The notes: generated by a model not told the origin, from the sequence alone. Positions 1-9,034 are shown, numbered from the stretch's first letter. The stretch: DNA of 64,000 nucleotides from Petrotoga mobilis SJ95 (GCF_000018605.1 NC_010003.1:1526501-1590500), one strand, 5' to 3'. A program made the numbers and translations.

Positions 1-303
1 TTTAAAGAAGATGATACTAGACTTCTTTTCTTCGTATTGATATATACTATTTTCTATTTCAATTCTAGGTTTGAATTGGGATTTCTTGCAATAATTTTTT
101 TTGTTATCTTTCTTCTCATCAACTTTTTCTTACATCAGTTGGAAATGACTTTAATTAAAGCATTGATATACGTGGGTGTTTTGTCGCTTTATATGAGTGT
201 CATTACTTCTTCTCTTTATCCTTTTTTATGGGATATGATTATCGTCTTTGTATTATATTTTATGAACATGAGGCTGGTTTTCAATGAAAGAAAAAAGAGC
301 TAA
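1..303 (+). CDS. MreD-like membrane protein, C-terminal part
   Basis: The reading frame is open to the left edge of the window, so only the last 100 or so residues are present. They form at least three hydrophobic, probably membrane-spanning segments and end in a short basic tail (ERKKS). The gene overlaps the start of the PBP2 gene by 20 nt, so the two are co-translated. In many bacteria mreD, a small integral membrane protein of the elongation machinery, sits directly before mrdA. The MreD assignment rests on this context and on hydrophobicity, not on a diagnostic motif. Confidence 0.55.
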   Translation, partial: FKEDDTRLLFFVLIYTIFYFNSRFELGFLAIIFFVIFLLINFFLHQLEMTLIKALIYVGVLSLYMSVITSSLYPFLWDMIIVFVLYFMNMRLVFNERKKS

Positions 304-1993
304 AATACTGTTTTCTTTATTTTTTTTGGGTATTGCTTTACTTTTTGCGAGATCATTTCAATTACAGATTTTAAACTGGGATAAATATTCAATGGAAGTT
401 CAAGAGTTATCAACAAGAATTGTAAAAGATTCTCCTAAAAGAGGAAATATATACGATAGAAATGGAAATTTGTTAGCATGGAACCAAAGGATATATAATT
501 TAACGAATTTAGGAGGAACGCTCAGTGAAGAAACAGAGGCCGAATTGTATCAAGTTCTAAAAGATGTAGTGGATAATCCGTATGCTATAATAGATAAATT
601 AAATTTTCAAAAAAGAGTGAATTTAGAAATAAATTCGGTAACAGCTCAAAAGATAGCCAGTATTGACAGAAATCTACAAGTTGAAGAAAGATATATAAGA
701 AAATATGCCCACGAATCTTTGTACCACGTCTTAGGCTATGTCGACAATGAAGGTACTCCAAGGTCAGGATTGGAATTAGTGTTTGATGAAGAATTACAGG
801 GGCAGACAGGGTACAAAATGGTCAATATTGCAACAAACGAATCAGTTTCTCCTATAATAATTAATGCCCATTCTATTAATGGAAACAATATTTATTTGAC
901 ATTAGATTTAGATTTACAAATTAAAGCGTACAATTATTTAAAAGAAAACAACTACAATGGTTCGGTGATAATCTCCGAACCAAAAACGGGAGAAATTTTA
1001 GTCTTTGTTAGTCATCCTTCGGTAGATCCTAATTTGTTTGCCCAAGGAATGAGTAATTTAGAGTTTCAAAGAATTTTGAATGACAATAATTTGCCATTGT
1101 TAAATAGAGCTGCATCCGCATTGTATCCGCCTGGATCTATTATAAAACCGTTTGTTGCATATGCTGCACTTGAGGGGGGTATATCTCCACAAGCAACCAT
1201 AAATTCAACCGGAAGATACGATTTAAAGAACTCTCAAGGTAACGTTATCGCATCTTATTACGATTGGTATACTTTAGGACATGGTGAAACCGATTTGGTA
1301 AAATCCTTGAGAGCATCGGTTAACTCTTATTACTATTGGCTTGGGGAAAATTTGGGAATAGATTATTTAAAAAGTGTTGCAGATAGATTTGATATTACTT
1401 CTAAAACAGGTATAGAAATACCAAATGAAAAAAATGGGATTTTTCCAGACCCTGAATGGAAGTATGAGAAATTTGATACTATATGGTATCCAGGAGAAAC
1501 ATTATTAACGTATATAGGTCAAGGATACATCACAATGACGCCACTTCAAATTCTAAGAATATATAACATCCTTGCTACAAAAGGTGAATATTATCAGTTT
1601 AGCTTATTTGAAAGAGAAGAAGATGTTTTTGGAAATATAATAAATAAAAATGAACCTTTACTTAGAGATTCATATGAAATGAACGAAGAATACCTGAAAT
1701 ATGTTTACCAAGGTATGATAGAAGTGACTTCATTCAGTGGGCCACCTGGTGAAGAAGGTACTGCTTATCAGTCGTTTATGGATTTCCCAATAACGGTAGC
1801 CGGAAAGACAGGTACCGCAGAAGTAGGAGGTGGAAAACCTGCTCACTCGTGGTTCGCCGGATTTTTACCAGCAAATGATCCACAGTACTCGATTGTGGTT
1901 GTAATAGAAAATGGAGGGATGGGGTCCACCGGTGCAGCACCTATTGCTAGAGAGATACTCGATGATCTACTTGAAAAATATCATATTCAATAA
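284..1993 (+). CDS. mrdA: penicillin-binding protein 2 (peptidoglycan transpeptidase)
   Basis: Class B penicillin-binding protein that cross-links peptidoglycan during cell elongation. A short cytoplasmic tail precedes one membrane anchor (about residues 7-24), then a PBP dimerisation domain, then the transpeptidase domain. The catalytic triad motifs are visible: SxxK as SIIK with nucleophile Ser285, SxN as SVN at 345-347, and KTGT from Lys508. The length (569 aa) is near that of the family. The ATG at 284 lies inside the upstream MreD-like gene, which implies an operon. A GC-rich dispersed repeat begins just after the stop codon. Confidence 0.93.
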   Translation: MKEKRAKILFSLFFLGIALLFARSFQLQILNWDKYSMEVQELSTRIVKDSPKRGNIYDRNGNLLAWNQRIYNLTNLGGTLSEETEAELYQVLKDVVDNPYAIIDKLNFQKRVNLEINSVTAQKIASIDRNLQVEERYIRKYAHESLYHVLGYVDNEGTPRSGLELVFDEELQGQTGYKMVNIATNESVSPIIINAHSINGNNIYLTLDLDLQIKAYNYLKENNYNGSVIISEPKTGEILVFVSHPSVDPNLFAQGMSNLEFQRILNDNNLPLLNRAASALYPPGSIIKPFVAYAALEGGISPQATINSTGRYDLKNSQGNVIASYYDWYTLGHGETDLVKSLRASVNSYYYWLGENLGIDYLKSVADRFDITSKTGIEIPNEKNGIFPDPEWKYEKFDTIWYPGETLLTYIGQGYITMTPLQILRIYNILATKGEYYQFSLFEREEDVFGNIINKNEPLLRDSYEMNEEYLKYVYQGMIEVTSFSGPPGEEGTAYQSFMDFPITVAGKTGTAEVGGGKPAHSWFAGFLPANDPQYSIVVVIENGGMGSTGAAPIAREILDDLLEKYHIQ

Positions 1994-2000
1994 AAAAGGG

Positions 2001-2130
2001 TGGGGAGCGGGGGAAGGGCGCTATAGATATTAGATAGTTTTATAAAGAAAATTCTGTTTTTAAAAAAGGGTCACAGGGGGGGAGCTCTCCCCTTACTGGG
2101 CTAGAACCGCAGGTCCTTTTAATAAATCAA
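2001..2130 (+). repeat. GC-rich dispersed intergenic repeat, copy A
   Basis: Between mrdA and the next gene lies a G-rich block (2001-2028) reading GGTGGGGAGCGGGGGAAGGG followed by CGCTATA. A second block with GGGTCACAGG and a GGGGA...TCCCC hairpin, plus the string ACCGCAGGTCC, lies at 2068-2118. The same words recur near 15769, 27495, 38890, 39050-39135 and 53953-54356. The block points toward the downstream gene. No coding function is seen. Confidence 0.75.
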
Positions 2131-2145
2131 AAGGAGATGAATTTC

Positions 2146-3387
2146 ATGAAGAAAATGTATGTATTTTTTATGCTCATCGTTTTTTTAAGTATGACGGTTT
2201 TGTCTGAAAATTATACCTTTATCTTTAAAGATGTTCAACTGTTCTATACAGTTTCTAACGAAACCTCATTCTTTGTTCCCGAGGGTTTTGATGTGCTTTG
2301 GATCAGTGGAGTGGATTCTTGGGAACTCAAAAAGGTGTATCAACATTTTCCTTTTAAGATAGCTTCTTTGGAAGATTACACTCAAAAATCTATTGAAGCC
2401 ATAGATGAAGATGTTTACAAGATTGTTGGAACAAATGAAATTCTATTTTATAACCCTCAATTAAATCATTGGTGCGTTACCGATGAAAAGAATAAAGATA
2501 AGATCCAACCCACTACTCAAATTCTATTGAAAAACCCTAAAAGTGCTGTAATTGCTTTAAGAGGAGAAGGTTCGTGGGAAGTTATCTATGAAATGAAAAG
2601 TGATGGAACTTTCAACAAAAACGTTCAATTCAACGGCGTTCCTGTTGGGCAAAACAACCTATACTTAGTCAACGAATATCTTAACTTGTCTTCTCGTGAT
2701 TACATAGAGAGTACAAAGTTATTGAGTAGCACACGTATAGTAAATGAAGATGATTTTGGAATGGTTGCACAAGAAGCAATTCTAAGTCAAACTTATACAA
2801 TGAATTTGGGAAAAATTAATTTTCAAAATACTTTAATGAATGTTAGGATATCCCAAAACGATATATTGTCCTACGAAGACAGAAACGTGATTAATTTTTC
2901 TTTGTACTCCAATATACCAAATTATACAAAAACCCAGATAATAAGACACATAGAAAATGCAAAATACAATGGTTTAGGGATAGAGTTACCTTCTGGAGAA
3001 GTCTGGATACACGAAGAATTCGATAATGAAAGTTTTCCAATAAAGTTAGCATACATAGAAGACACACCTGTAGGTGACTCGCTCAAGATAAACTTAGGTG
3101 AGAGTTGGAATGTACAATATAAGATAGAAAAATTGTCGGATGTTGAAGTTAAATCGGCAAACTCCCGAATAGTAGACTTTTTGATAACAGTTAAGAATTT
3201 CAGCGATGATCGACAAATCGTTAACTTGAGTATGTTTGAACCCAATATCGAAATAGAAGAAATGCACGTAGAAGGAAATTATCAAAATTTAAAAAACAAC
3301 TCAGAAAAAGGTAAAATTGATATTGTCTTCGATATAATAGATGAGGTAAAAATAAGGATGACAATTAAAACTGTACTTAAAGAATAA
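2146..3387 (+). CDS. exported protein of unknown function
   Basis: I do not recognise this 413-residue protein. The N-terminus has two lysines and a hydrophobic stretch ending near VLS-EN, a typical Sec signal peptide, so it is probably periplasmic or attached to the outer sheath. The rest is rich in beta-strand-like alternation and Asn/Ile/Val, with no cysteine cluster or catalytic motif that I can name. The ATG at 2146 is preferred over 2137 because AGGAG at 2132-2136 is 9 nt from the former but abuts the latter. It stands alone between a dispersed repeat and a convergent gene whose 3' end it overlaps by about 11 nt. Confidence 0.8.
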   Translation: MKKMYVFFMLIVFLSMTVLSENYTFIFKDVQLFYTVSNETSFFVPEGFDVLWISGVDSWELKKVYQHFPFKIASLEDYTQKSIEAIDEDVYKIVGTNEILFYNPQLNHWCVTDEKNKDKIQPTTQILLKNPKSAVIALRGEGSWEVIYEMKSDGTFNKNVQFNGVPVGQNNLYLVNEYLNLSSRDYIESTKLLSSTRIVNEDDFGMVAQEAILSQTYTMNLGKINFQNTLMNVRISQNDILSYEDRNVINFSLYSNIPNYTKTQIIRHIENAKYNGLGIELPSGEVWIHEEFDNESFPIKLAYIEDTPVGDSLKINLGESWNVQYKIEKLSDVEVKSANSRIVDFLITVKNFSDDRQIVNLSMFEPNIEIEEMHVEGNYQNLKNNSEKGKIDIVFDIIDEVKIRMTIKTVLKE

Positions 3388-3823
3388 AACTCTTAATAAT
3401 TTCAAAAAAATAGTCGATATTATCTACGAGGTAAAGATTTGATTTTACAGTTAAGTCACTGGCACCAAACCCTTTAATAAATTGAAATCTCTCGGCGAAT
3501 TCCTTTGAGATATCTTCTTCAAGGCGTTTATCTGAAGGGAGCATCGCGACAAATATTATTTTGTTTTCATTGTTTTCTAAAATGCCGTCTATATGCCAGT
3601 GTTTTTGATATGCCTTCTCCTTGAAAGTCATATGTCTACCAACTCTTTGGTAAAGGTTTTTCATAGCAGAACCTATGTAGGCGTACAATCCTTTGTTGAT
3701 CTTTATCTCTTTGTGATGTAAGTTTACTGTAAAGTCTTTTTTTATATCAATCAGTAAAATGTAAGATCCTTTATTCGTCTTTATCCCTCCCAAGAGAAAG
3801 GTGATTTTTATGATTGACTCCAT
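3377..3823 (-). CDS. GIY-YIG-like nuclease (DUF123 family)
   Basis: The core resembles the DUF123/GIY-YIG family: KGSYILLIDI near the start, then GLYAYIGSAMKNLYQRVGRH and a conserved histidine region KHWHIDGIL. Family members are short GIY-YIG-fold proteins found alone or fused to endonuclease III; their substrate is not established. Homologs normally begin directly before the KGxYxLLI strand. Here a strong Shine-Dalgarno GGAGGG (3785-3790) lies 6 nt before ACG at 3778, which reads into NKGSYILLID. The ATG at 3823 has no such site and would make the gene overlap its divergent neighbour. The true start may therefore be ACG at 3778, giving 133 aa. Confidence 0.75.
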   Translation of the reverse strand: MESIIKITFLLGGIKTNKGSYILLIDIKKDFTVNLHHKEIKINKGLYAYIGSAMKNLYQRVGRHMTFKEKAYQKHWHIDGILENNENKIIFVAMLPSDKRLEEDISKEFAERFQFIKGFGASDLTVKSNLYLVDNIDYFFEIIKSFIL

Positions 3824-4340
3824 CAAGCCAGAGCATTTTAACCCATACTTGGGCTACAAGTTAGACCCGGGCGAGCTTGGATTGGCTAACAGTTCCCCTG
3901 CTTCTTTGAGTATACTTAGGGTGGCAGCCCATGAGTTGGGGAATATAAACCAATTTAAATCTCAGGCTCTGAAAAAAGGTGGAATTGTTATATATACAGA
4001 CATCGACCTTAATCTTAAAAGAAGGGGAGGATTTTTAGCTGCCGTTGGAGGAAAATCTAAAGCTGTTATTCTGTATAGAAAAGAAACAGATAAAAGTTCT
4101 CCACAAGATCCCGTTTATGAATTGCAAAATACAGAGAAAAACACCAAGGAAACAAAAGATATAAAGCAAAAAATCGAAAAGGAAATTCAAAAGATAACGA
4201 ATGAATTAAGAACAGAAACGGATCCAGAAAAAATTAAAAAGTTACTCAGCACCCTTCAATCCTTAGAAATTTATAAAAGTAACAGCTCTTCTTTAGATTT
4301 GGAGTTTATTTTAGGATTAACTTTGGATCTAACGGTTTGA
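3810..4340 (+). CDS. protein of unknown function, weakly SprA-like
   Basis: A 176-residue protein without signal peptide or membrane segment. Residues about 35-90 contain RVAAHELGN, a glycine-lysine turn, and GGFLAAVGGKSKAVI. The order loosely recalls the SprA-related family (HE motif followed by an AVGGE-type strand), but the second histidine of an HExxH-type motif is missing, so I would not infer protease activity. Residues about 105-150 are Lys/Glu rich and probably a coiled coil. The ATG at 3810 follows AGAAAGGTG with good spacing. The gene is divergent from the GIY-YIG-like gene and converges on the alpha/beta hydrolase, overlapping its end by 12 nt. Confidence 0.65.
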   Translation: MIDSIKPEHFNPYLGYKLDPGELGLANSSPASLSILRVAAHELGNINQFKSQALKKGGIVIYTDIDLNLKRRGGFLAAVGGKSKAVILYRKETDKSSPQDPVYELQNTEKNTKETKDIKQKIEKEIQKITNELRTETDPEKIKKLLSTLQSLEIYKSNSSSLDLEFILGLTLDLTV

Positions 4341-5324
4341 TCCTAAAACTTCTTCTCTTTTGTTACTTCTCTCCCAAATCTCTTGGGGCTGGTCTTTTTC
4401 TATAAAATTAATTACCCAACGCCCCACGATTCTTTTGAATATATAACTTGATTTATGTCCTGCCAATAAACTTTTCACCTTTTTATTTGGTAATAAGTTT
4501 TGAAGTTCATTTGTGGCTTTATGTGGCATGATCTTATCGAAAAGAGCTTTTATAAAAAGAACAGGTTGATTAACGAACTTAGCATAACTCAAAGAGTCGT
4601 AATGATAACAAGTGATAGGTGTTTTTTGGAATATATCATCTATAGAATTGATATTATTTTTTACAAAGTTAGCCGCATCACTTCTAAATTTTTTACAAAA
4701 CTCTTCGGAATCGCAACCAAATGAATTTTTTTCTTTTGCGTATCTTTCCCTAACTTTTTCCGTATATGGTGAGTAAAAGTTTATCCATCTCCAATTCCCA
4801 CCAGTGATCATCAAGATACCTTTTTTAATCCTCTTATCGAGAGCTAAACTCATAGTACCAATGATTCCTCCAAAAGATACCCCCATTAAGTACAAATGAT
4901 TTTCCGAAAAATCATCGAAGGTTTCAAGTAAATCGATTGCTCTTCGAACATCTTTTACAGAATTATGAAAAAGTACTGTGCACTCATTTGGTTCAGGTGA
5001 ATAATAAGGGTCACCATCTTCTACATCGTTTGGTTTTCTACTCAGATGGTAAGGAAGGATCACAACACTCGTTCTGTAGCCAAATTTTTTGAAATACCTC
5101 CCGTACCATTCAAGATATGGAACGTTGTTGGGTCCAATACCATGTAGAAAGATTATGTCTCCTTTAACTTTTTGTTCAGGTTTAAACATATGAATTACCT
5201 GAGTTTCGTTTTCTTTGTAAATGGGATCAGTGTACACAGTGTGGAAAGTGTAAACAGAATAATCGTTTTCTTCTCTTACTTTGTAATTTATCGGAAGTTT
5301 AGGATATTCAAATATGTAGTCCGT
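4329..5324 (-). CDS. alpha/beta hydrolase
   Basis: Predicted serine hydrolase with the alpha/beta fold. The oxyanion-loop strand reads IIFLHGIGPNN, the nucleophile elbow is GVSFGG, and a late region LFIKALFDKIMPHKAT carries the likely acid, with histidine in LLAGHKSSY. The substrate is unknown; an esterase or dienelactone-hydrolase-like role is possible. The first canonical start is GTG at 5237, which has no ribosome binding site. The frame stays open upstream for 29 more codons of ordinary-looking sequence. An excellent GAGGTG (5332-5337) lies 7 nt from ACG at 5322-5324, one transition away from ATG. I therefore extend the gene to 5324; the conventional call would end at 5237. Confidence 0.75.
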   Translation of the reverse strand, partial: TDYIFEYPKLPINYKVREENDYSVYTFHTVYTDPIYKENETQVIHMFKPEQKVKGDIIFLHGIGPNNVPYLEWYGRYFKKFGYRTSVVILPYHLSRKPNDVEDGDPYYSPEPNECTVLFHNSVKDVRRAIDLLETFDDFSENHLYLMGVSFGGIIGTMSLALDKRIKKGILMITGGNWRWINFYSPYTEKVRERYAKEKNSFGCDSEEFCKKFRSDAANFVKNNINSIDDIFQKTPITCYHYDSLSYAKFVNQPVLFIKALFDKIMPHKATNELQNLLPNKKVKSLLAGHKSSYIFKRIVGRWVINFIEKDQPQEIWERSNKREEVLGSNR

Positions 5325-5475
5325 TGTTTATCACCTCGTATTTTATACATGTAATTGACATTTATGCATCTCTATTTTACAAAGTTATATTTACTTTTTC
5401 TTAAAATAAACATTATAAAATTCTGTTATTATAATAAAAAATACCTATATAGGGTATAGGAGGTTGAAAGATAAC

Positions 5476-5718
5476 ATGCAACATGTAAAAGTAAAGGTTT
5501 ATACAACTCCAAACTGTCCTTGGTGCAGAAAAGCCAAATCGTATTTTAGAGAGCTAGGAATAAAATTTAGTGAAGTAGATGTTTCAAGAGATCCAAAAGC
5601 AGCAGAAGAACTAGTTCGAAGGACTCATCAAATGGGGACTCCAGTAATTCAAATAGGGAGTCAGTATATAATAGGTTTTGATAAAAACAAAATCGATAGT
5701 ATGCTGGGGATAAACTAA
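5476..5718 (+). CDS. glutaredoxin-like thiol-disulfide protein
   Basis: Small redoxin of the NrdH/YruB-type glutaredoxin family, 80 residues. The CPWC active site sits at residues 14-17 after the first beta strand, and the cis-proline loop is GTPVIQIG, which supports a thioredoxin fold. It probably reduces protein disulfides or serves as electron donor for a reductase; the partner is not evident from the neighbours. The ATG at 5476 is preferred because GGAGGT ends at 5464. A TATAAT at 5430-5435 is a possible -10 box with a poor -35. The gene ends in a strong terminator shared with the convergent amylase. Confidence 0.85.
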   Translation: MQHVKVKVYTTPNCPWCRKAKSYFRELGIKFSEVDVSRDPKAAEELVRRTHQMGTPVIQIGSQYIIGFDKNKIDSMLGIN

Positions 5719-5735
5719 AAAAACAATTTCAATTA

Positions 5736-5777
5736 TAAAAACATAGGGTCTTTAAAATTAGACCCTATGTTTTTTTC
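5736..5777. terminator. bidirectional rho-independent terminator
   Basis: An 11-bp perfect stem (ACATAGGGTCT / AGACCCTATGT) has an 8-nt loop and is flanked by A-tracts on the left and T-tracts on the right. It can therefore terminate both the glutaredoxin transcript (plus) and the amylase transcript (minus). Confidence 0.9.
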
Positions 5778-8294
5778 TCATTCAATCTTTATCAAAACAT
5801 CGTCCATTATCTTCGGATCGGTTGGGTTACCTCCCCCAAACGACCAAGGTCCTCCATTTGGCGATAAGGGTCTCAAGACCCCTTCGATTCCATCGTAATC
5901 GTATGTTGTTATATAAATTGTCCATCCTGAAAGGTCGCTTGTGTCAAGTGTTGAAAGTGGAATCATAAAGGTTATTTTATTTTCTTGTTTATTAACCTGC
6001 GTAGTAGGGGCAGGAGTTATTGGATCACCATATTTATTAGCTGATGAGTTCTCTGAACTGAAAAGGCTAATACCCCAGCCAGTTGCGTAAACTTCGTAAT
6101 CCCAATCTAAGCTATTAGGCATAGTTGCATTTTGAAATGGTAATTCTACTGCTCCTTTTTTGTCAGGGTCGTCGAAGTATATTTGGAATGTCACATGATC
6201 GAATCCGTTGGCAGGGTTCCAGATATCAGTCACATTCTCCATAGTTACAACCATCCTAAGCATTGTTCCAATTTGTATCAATTCAACCTCTTTGATATCC
6301 ATCTGTTTGTTGAAAGTTGGGTCTTTTGGGTAAGAATAAGTTCCATTAGGTCCTTTATCGTCTCCCAGAGAGTCTTCAACTATTTTAAGAGTCACCATTG
6401 GAATTTCGAAATTAATATTATAACTTTCTGAATAATCAACTATTAATGGAGTTCTTCCGTAGGCTTTAACGAATATGTTGTGTTGCCCAGGTGTGAAATC
6501 CGAGATGTTTATTGGGATTTCCCAAGGTTCATTTTGTTTTTGTGTGAGATTGATTTTAGCATATTCCTTTTCCTCACGATCAACGATTACCTGAATAGAT
6601 TTTGCGTTTGATGCTGTTCCTTTTAATACGAAGTTTTCAGAGAAGGTTTGACCTTCTTCTAAATTTGTAATTTCTACAGATACGTCTTCTTCCTTGACAG
6701 GGTTAATTTCATTCGTTACCTCGAATATACCGATTGCCTTAGCGTTTAACAAGATATTCAAAGGCGAAGAGTATACGATTTCTTTGTTAATCATATTGTT
6801 TACTAAAATGGGTTTAAGAATGGTACCTTCATCAATCCCTAAATCAACATCTGTAGCATGTTTTTTATTGGAAGATGTATTCATCAAAATAATATAAGAT
6901 TTTGATTCATCTTTTACTTTATAAATGAAAGGTCCTGGACCTAATTCATCTGCGAAGAGAACTTCTACTTTTCCATATCTGAAGGTTGGTATATTTTTCC
7001 TTAATTCAGTTAATTCTTTGATGTACTGAAAGGTAGGTGTTGTTGTATCAAAGTGGTCAACTCCTCCAGAAGCAAATCCCTGTTCAAACATTGCTGCCCG
7101 TGTTTCAACAAAGTTTTGTTCGGTACCGTAATATATAGTTGGTATTCCTGGAATAGTGAATATAAAAGTTAAGGCCTGCTTGAGACTGTTTATATCAGAA
7201 CCTTTTAGGAATCTATCCATATCGTGATTATCAATAAAGGTTATCATTCTTGAAGGATCTTTGTACATAGTTTCTCTTTGATTTAATCGATACTCCAAGT
7301 AAGATGTTGGTTTTCCTTCTTTAAACACACGCTTGATATCCGTTTGAAGAGGAAAATCTAACATTGAATTAAATCCAATTTCCATATATTCATTTAAAGA
7401 TTTCTCCGCTACGTTCGTGAACGGTTGAGGTGTTATCCATGCCTCACCATAAGTTAAGAAATCATTTTTTTCAACTTTTTGCGCTATTTCATATATTCCA
7501 TTTTCTCCATTTAAAAATTCTTCCCAAAATTCATTTGGAACATATATAGCGGTATCTATCCTAAAACCATCTATATCCGCTTCTTCTATCCAAAAAGTGT
7601 AAGAATCTTTCAAAGCTTCAATCACTAAAGGATTCTCAGTGTTCAAATCATCTAACTGAGAAAATTCGGTATTATATTGGTTTGGATTTTTAATTTCAGA
7701 GGGCCAATGATAAACATTCAATTTTCTTTGTTCTGGATCGTTATAATCATTCATATTGAAAGGATACTGGTCGGGTTTGTTTGTTGGAACACTTTGATTG
7801 TTTAAAAAATATCGTCCGTTTTTGTAAATCAAAAAATTACCCGTATGATTCGCTACGATATCTTGAATTACATACATACCTCTTTTGTGAGCTTCTTCTA
7901 CAAATTTTTTGTAAAGTTCTACATCTCCAAAATGTTCTTCTACCTTTTTAAAATCTCTTGCCCAGTAACCGTGATAACCTCCATAATTCACACTTCCATC
8001 CCACCATTGGTTAGCGACAGGCGGTGTAACCCAGATTGCAGTTGCCCCTAATTCTTTTATATAATCTAACTGGTCGATCAAACCCTGGATGTCTCCACCA
8101 TTGTACTTTGAGTTTACTATTCCACTTTCTATTCCTGAATCTGTTAGTACATCGTTGGAAGTATCTCCATTTGCAAACCTGTCTATCATAACAAAATAGA
8201 TGATCTGATCTTCCCAATTTGGAGAAGGTGTTCCAGAAAAAACAAAGGAAGCTAAAAAAAGAAACAATGTTACTAAACCTAAGTATCTTTTCAT
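5778..8294 (-). CDS. secreted alpha-amylase-type GH13 glycosidase with C-terminal binding module
   Basis: Extracellular starch- or pullulan-degrading enzyme. Residues 1-20 are a signal peptide ending FVFSG. The GH13 (beta/alpha)8 domain follows: region I DIVANH near 145-150, nucleophile Asp247 in GFRIDTA, acid/base Glu284 in YGEAW, and IDNHD with His357/Asp358. After the beta-sandwich C domain come an Ig-like segment (about 530-625) and a last domain (about 630-838) that resembles the glucodextranase C-terminal sugar-binding module. Such modular enzymes are often amylases or amylopullulanases; the exact specificity cannot be read here. It has its own promoter and a LacI-type operator shared with malE. 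Confidence 0.9.
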   Translation of the reverse strand: MKRYLGLVTLFLFLASFVFSGTPSPNWEDQIIYFVMIDRFANGDTSNDVLTDSGIESGIVNSKYNGGDIQGLIDQLDYIKELGATAIWVTPPVANQWWDGSVNYGGYHGYWARDFKKVEEHFGDVELYKKFVEEAHKRGMYVIQDIVANHTGNFLIYKNGRYFLNNQSVPTNKPDQYPFNMNDYNDPEQRKLNVYHWPSEIKNPNQYNTEFSQLDDLNTENPLVIEALKDSYTFWIEEADIDGFRIDTAIYVPNEFWEEFLNGENGIYEIAQKVEKNDFLTYGEAWITPQPFTNVAEKSLNEYMEIGFNSMLDFPLQTDIKRVFKEGKPTSYLEYRLNQRETMYKDPSRMITFIDNHDMDRFLKGSDINSLKQALTFIFTIPGIPTIYYGTEQNFVETRAAMFEQGFASGGVDHFDTTTPTFQYIKELTELRKNIPTFRYGKVEVLFADELGPGPFIYKVKDESKSYIILMNTSSNKKHATDVDLGIDEGTILKPILVNNMINKEIVYSSPLNILLNAKAIGIFEVTNEINPVKEEDVSVEITNLEEGQTFSENFVLKGTASNAKSIQVIVDREEKEYAKINLTQKQNEPWEIPINISDFTPGQHNIFVKAYGRTPLIVDYSESYNINFEIPMVTLKIVEDSLGDDKGPNGTYSYPKDPTFNKQMDIKEVELIQIGTMLRMVVTMENVTDIWNPANGFDHVTFQIYFDDPDKKGAVELPFQNATMPNSLDWDYEVYATGWGISLFSSENSSANKYGDPITPAPTTQVNKQENKITFMIPLSTLDTSDLSGWTIYITTYDYDGIEGVLRPLSPNGGPWSFGGGNPTDPKIMDDVLIKIE

Positions 8295-8324
8295 TTCTCC
8301 ATCCTCCTTTTAACTTTTGTAATA

Positions 8325-8340
8325 ATGGAAACGTTTTACT
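8325..8340 (-). promoter_or_regulatory. LacI-family operator in the amylase leader
   Basis: The self-complementary core AAACGTTT (8329-8336) with a central CG is typical of LacI/GalR-family operators. The surrounding ATGGAAACGTTTTACT is shared almost base for base with the malE leader (23683-23699). It lies about 10 nt past the -10 box, where a bound repressor would block initiation. Confidence 0.75.
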
Positions 8341-8345
8341 AAAAA

Positions 8346-8374
8346 ATTATAACATAAATTTGAGCGACGTGCAA
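8346..8374 (-). promoter_or_regulatory. sigma-70-type promoter of the amylase gene
   Basis: The -35 box is TTGCAC (8369-8374), the spacer is 17 nt, and the -10 box is a perfect TATAAT (8346-8351). It reads leftward into the amylase gene. Confidence 0.8.
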
Positions 8375-8396
8375 ATCCAAGTAATACGCATAACAA

Positions 8397-8421
8397 AAAG
8401 GGATGCATTGTGCATCCCTTT
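8397..8421 (-). terminator. rho-independent terminator of hpf
   Basis: A near-perfect stem AAGGGATGCA / TGCATCCCTT with a 3-nt loop is followed on the minus strand by TTTTTG. It separates hpf from the amylase promoter. Confidence 0.8.
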
Positions 8422-8434
8422 AAGTGCTTAACGA

Positions 8435-9034
8435 TTATTCATTGAATTCTATGAGGCCTAAGTCTCCATCTTTTCTTTCATAAAGAACGCTTATGGCATC
8501 ATTGTCTGGATTTCTGAAAACGAAAAATGAATGGCCTAAAAGTTGCATTTGTAACATTGCTTCTTCAACGCTCATAAGAGTTAGATCAAAATTTTTTGTT
8601 CTCACAATCTTTGGAGCATCAGGTTTTTCTTCAATTTCTGATTCATTTTCTTCAGCTAAATCAAGATTTTTAATGTCAGGATTTTGAAGATTTTGTTCTA
8701 TTTCCATACGTGCCTTTTTATCTGTTCTACTTTGTTCTTGTAAACGATTCTTTAGTTTTCTGATTTTTCTTTCCAAAGAGTCTGTTACCTCATCAATAGC
8801 TTCATAAAGATCGTTACTTCTTTCTTCTACTTTTATGATTTTACTTAAAGGATTAATGTGGGTAGTTATTTCAACTTTGTATATGCCCCTCTCTTTTGTT
8901 ATTCTGACATCAGAAGGAGAGACAATATCAGGATGTTTTTTGAGCAAATGGTCTGGTTTACTCATTCTTTTTTCGATATAATTCTCTAAAGCTTCGGTAA
9001 GTTCTACTTCCTTTGTATAAACTTTATACTCCAT
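8435..9034 (-). CDS. hpf: ribosome hibernation-promoting factor, long form
   Basis: Long-form HPF (199 aa). The N-terminal RaiA/YfiA-type domain (about 1-100) binds the small ribosomal subunit in stationary phase. A charged linker follows, then the C-terminal dimerisation domain with the signature FDLTLMSVEEAMLQMQLLGH and a final YERKDGDLGLIE strand. The long form joins two 70S ribosomes into inactive 100S dimers by itself. The ATG at 9034 follows GGAGGTGATTTAG. It lies downstream of priA with an 80-nt AT-rich gap and ends in its own terminator. Confidence 0.95.
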   Translation of the reverse strand: MEYKVYTKEVELTEALENYIEKRMSKPDHLLKKHPDIVSPSDVRITKERGIYKVEITTHINPLSKIIKVEERSNDLYEAIDEVTDSLERKIRKLKNRLQEQSRTDKKARMEIEQNLQNPDIKNLDLAEENESEIEEKPDAPKIVRTKNFDLTLMSVEEAMLQMQLLGHSFFVFRNPDNDAISVLYERKDGDLGLIEFNE

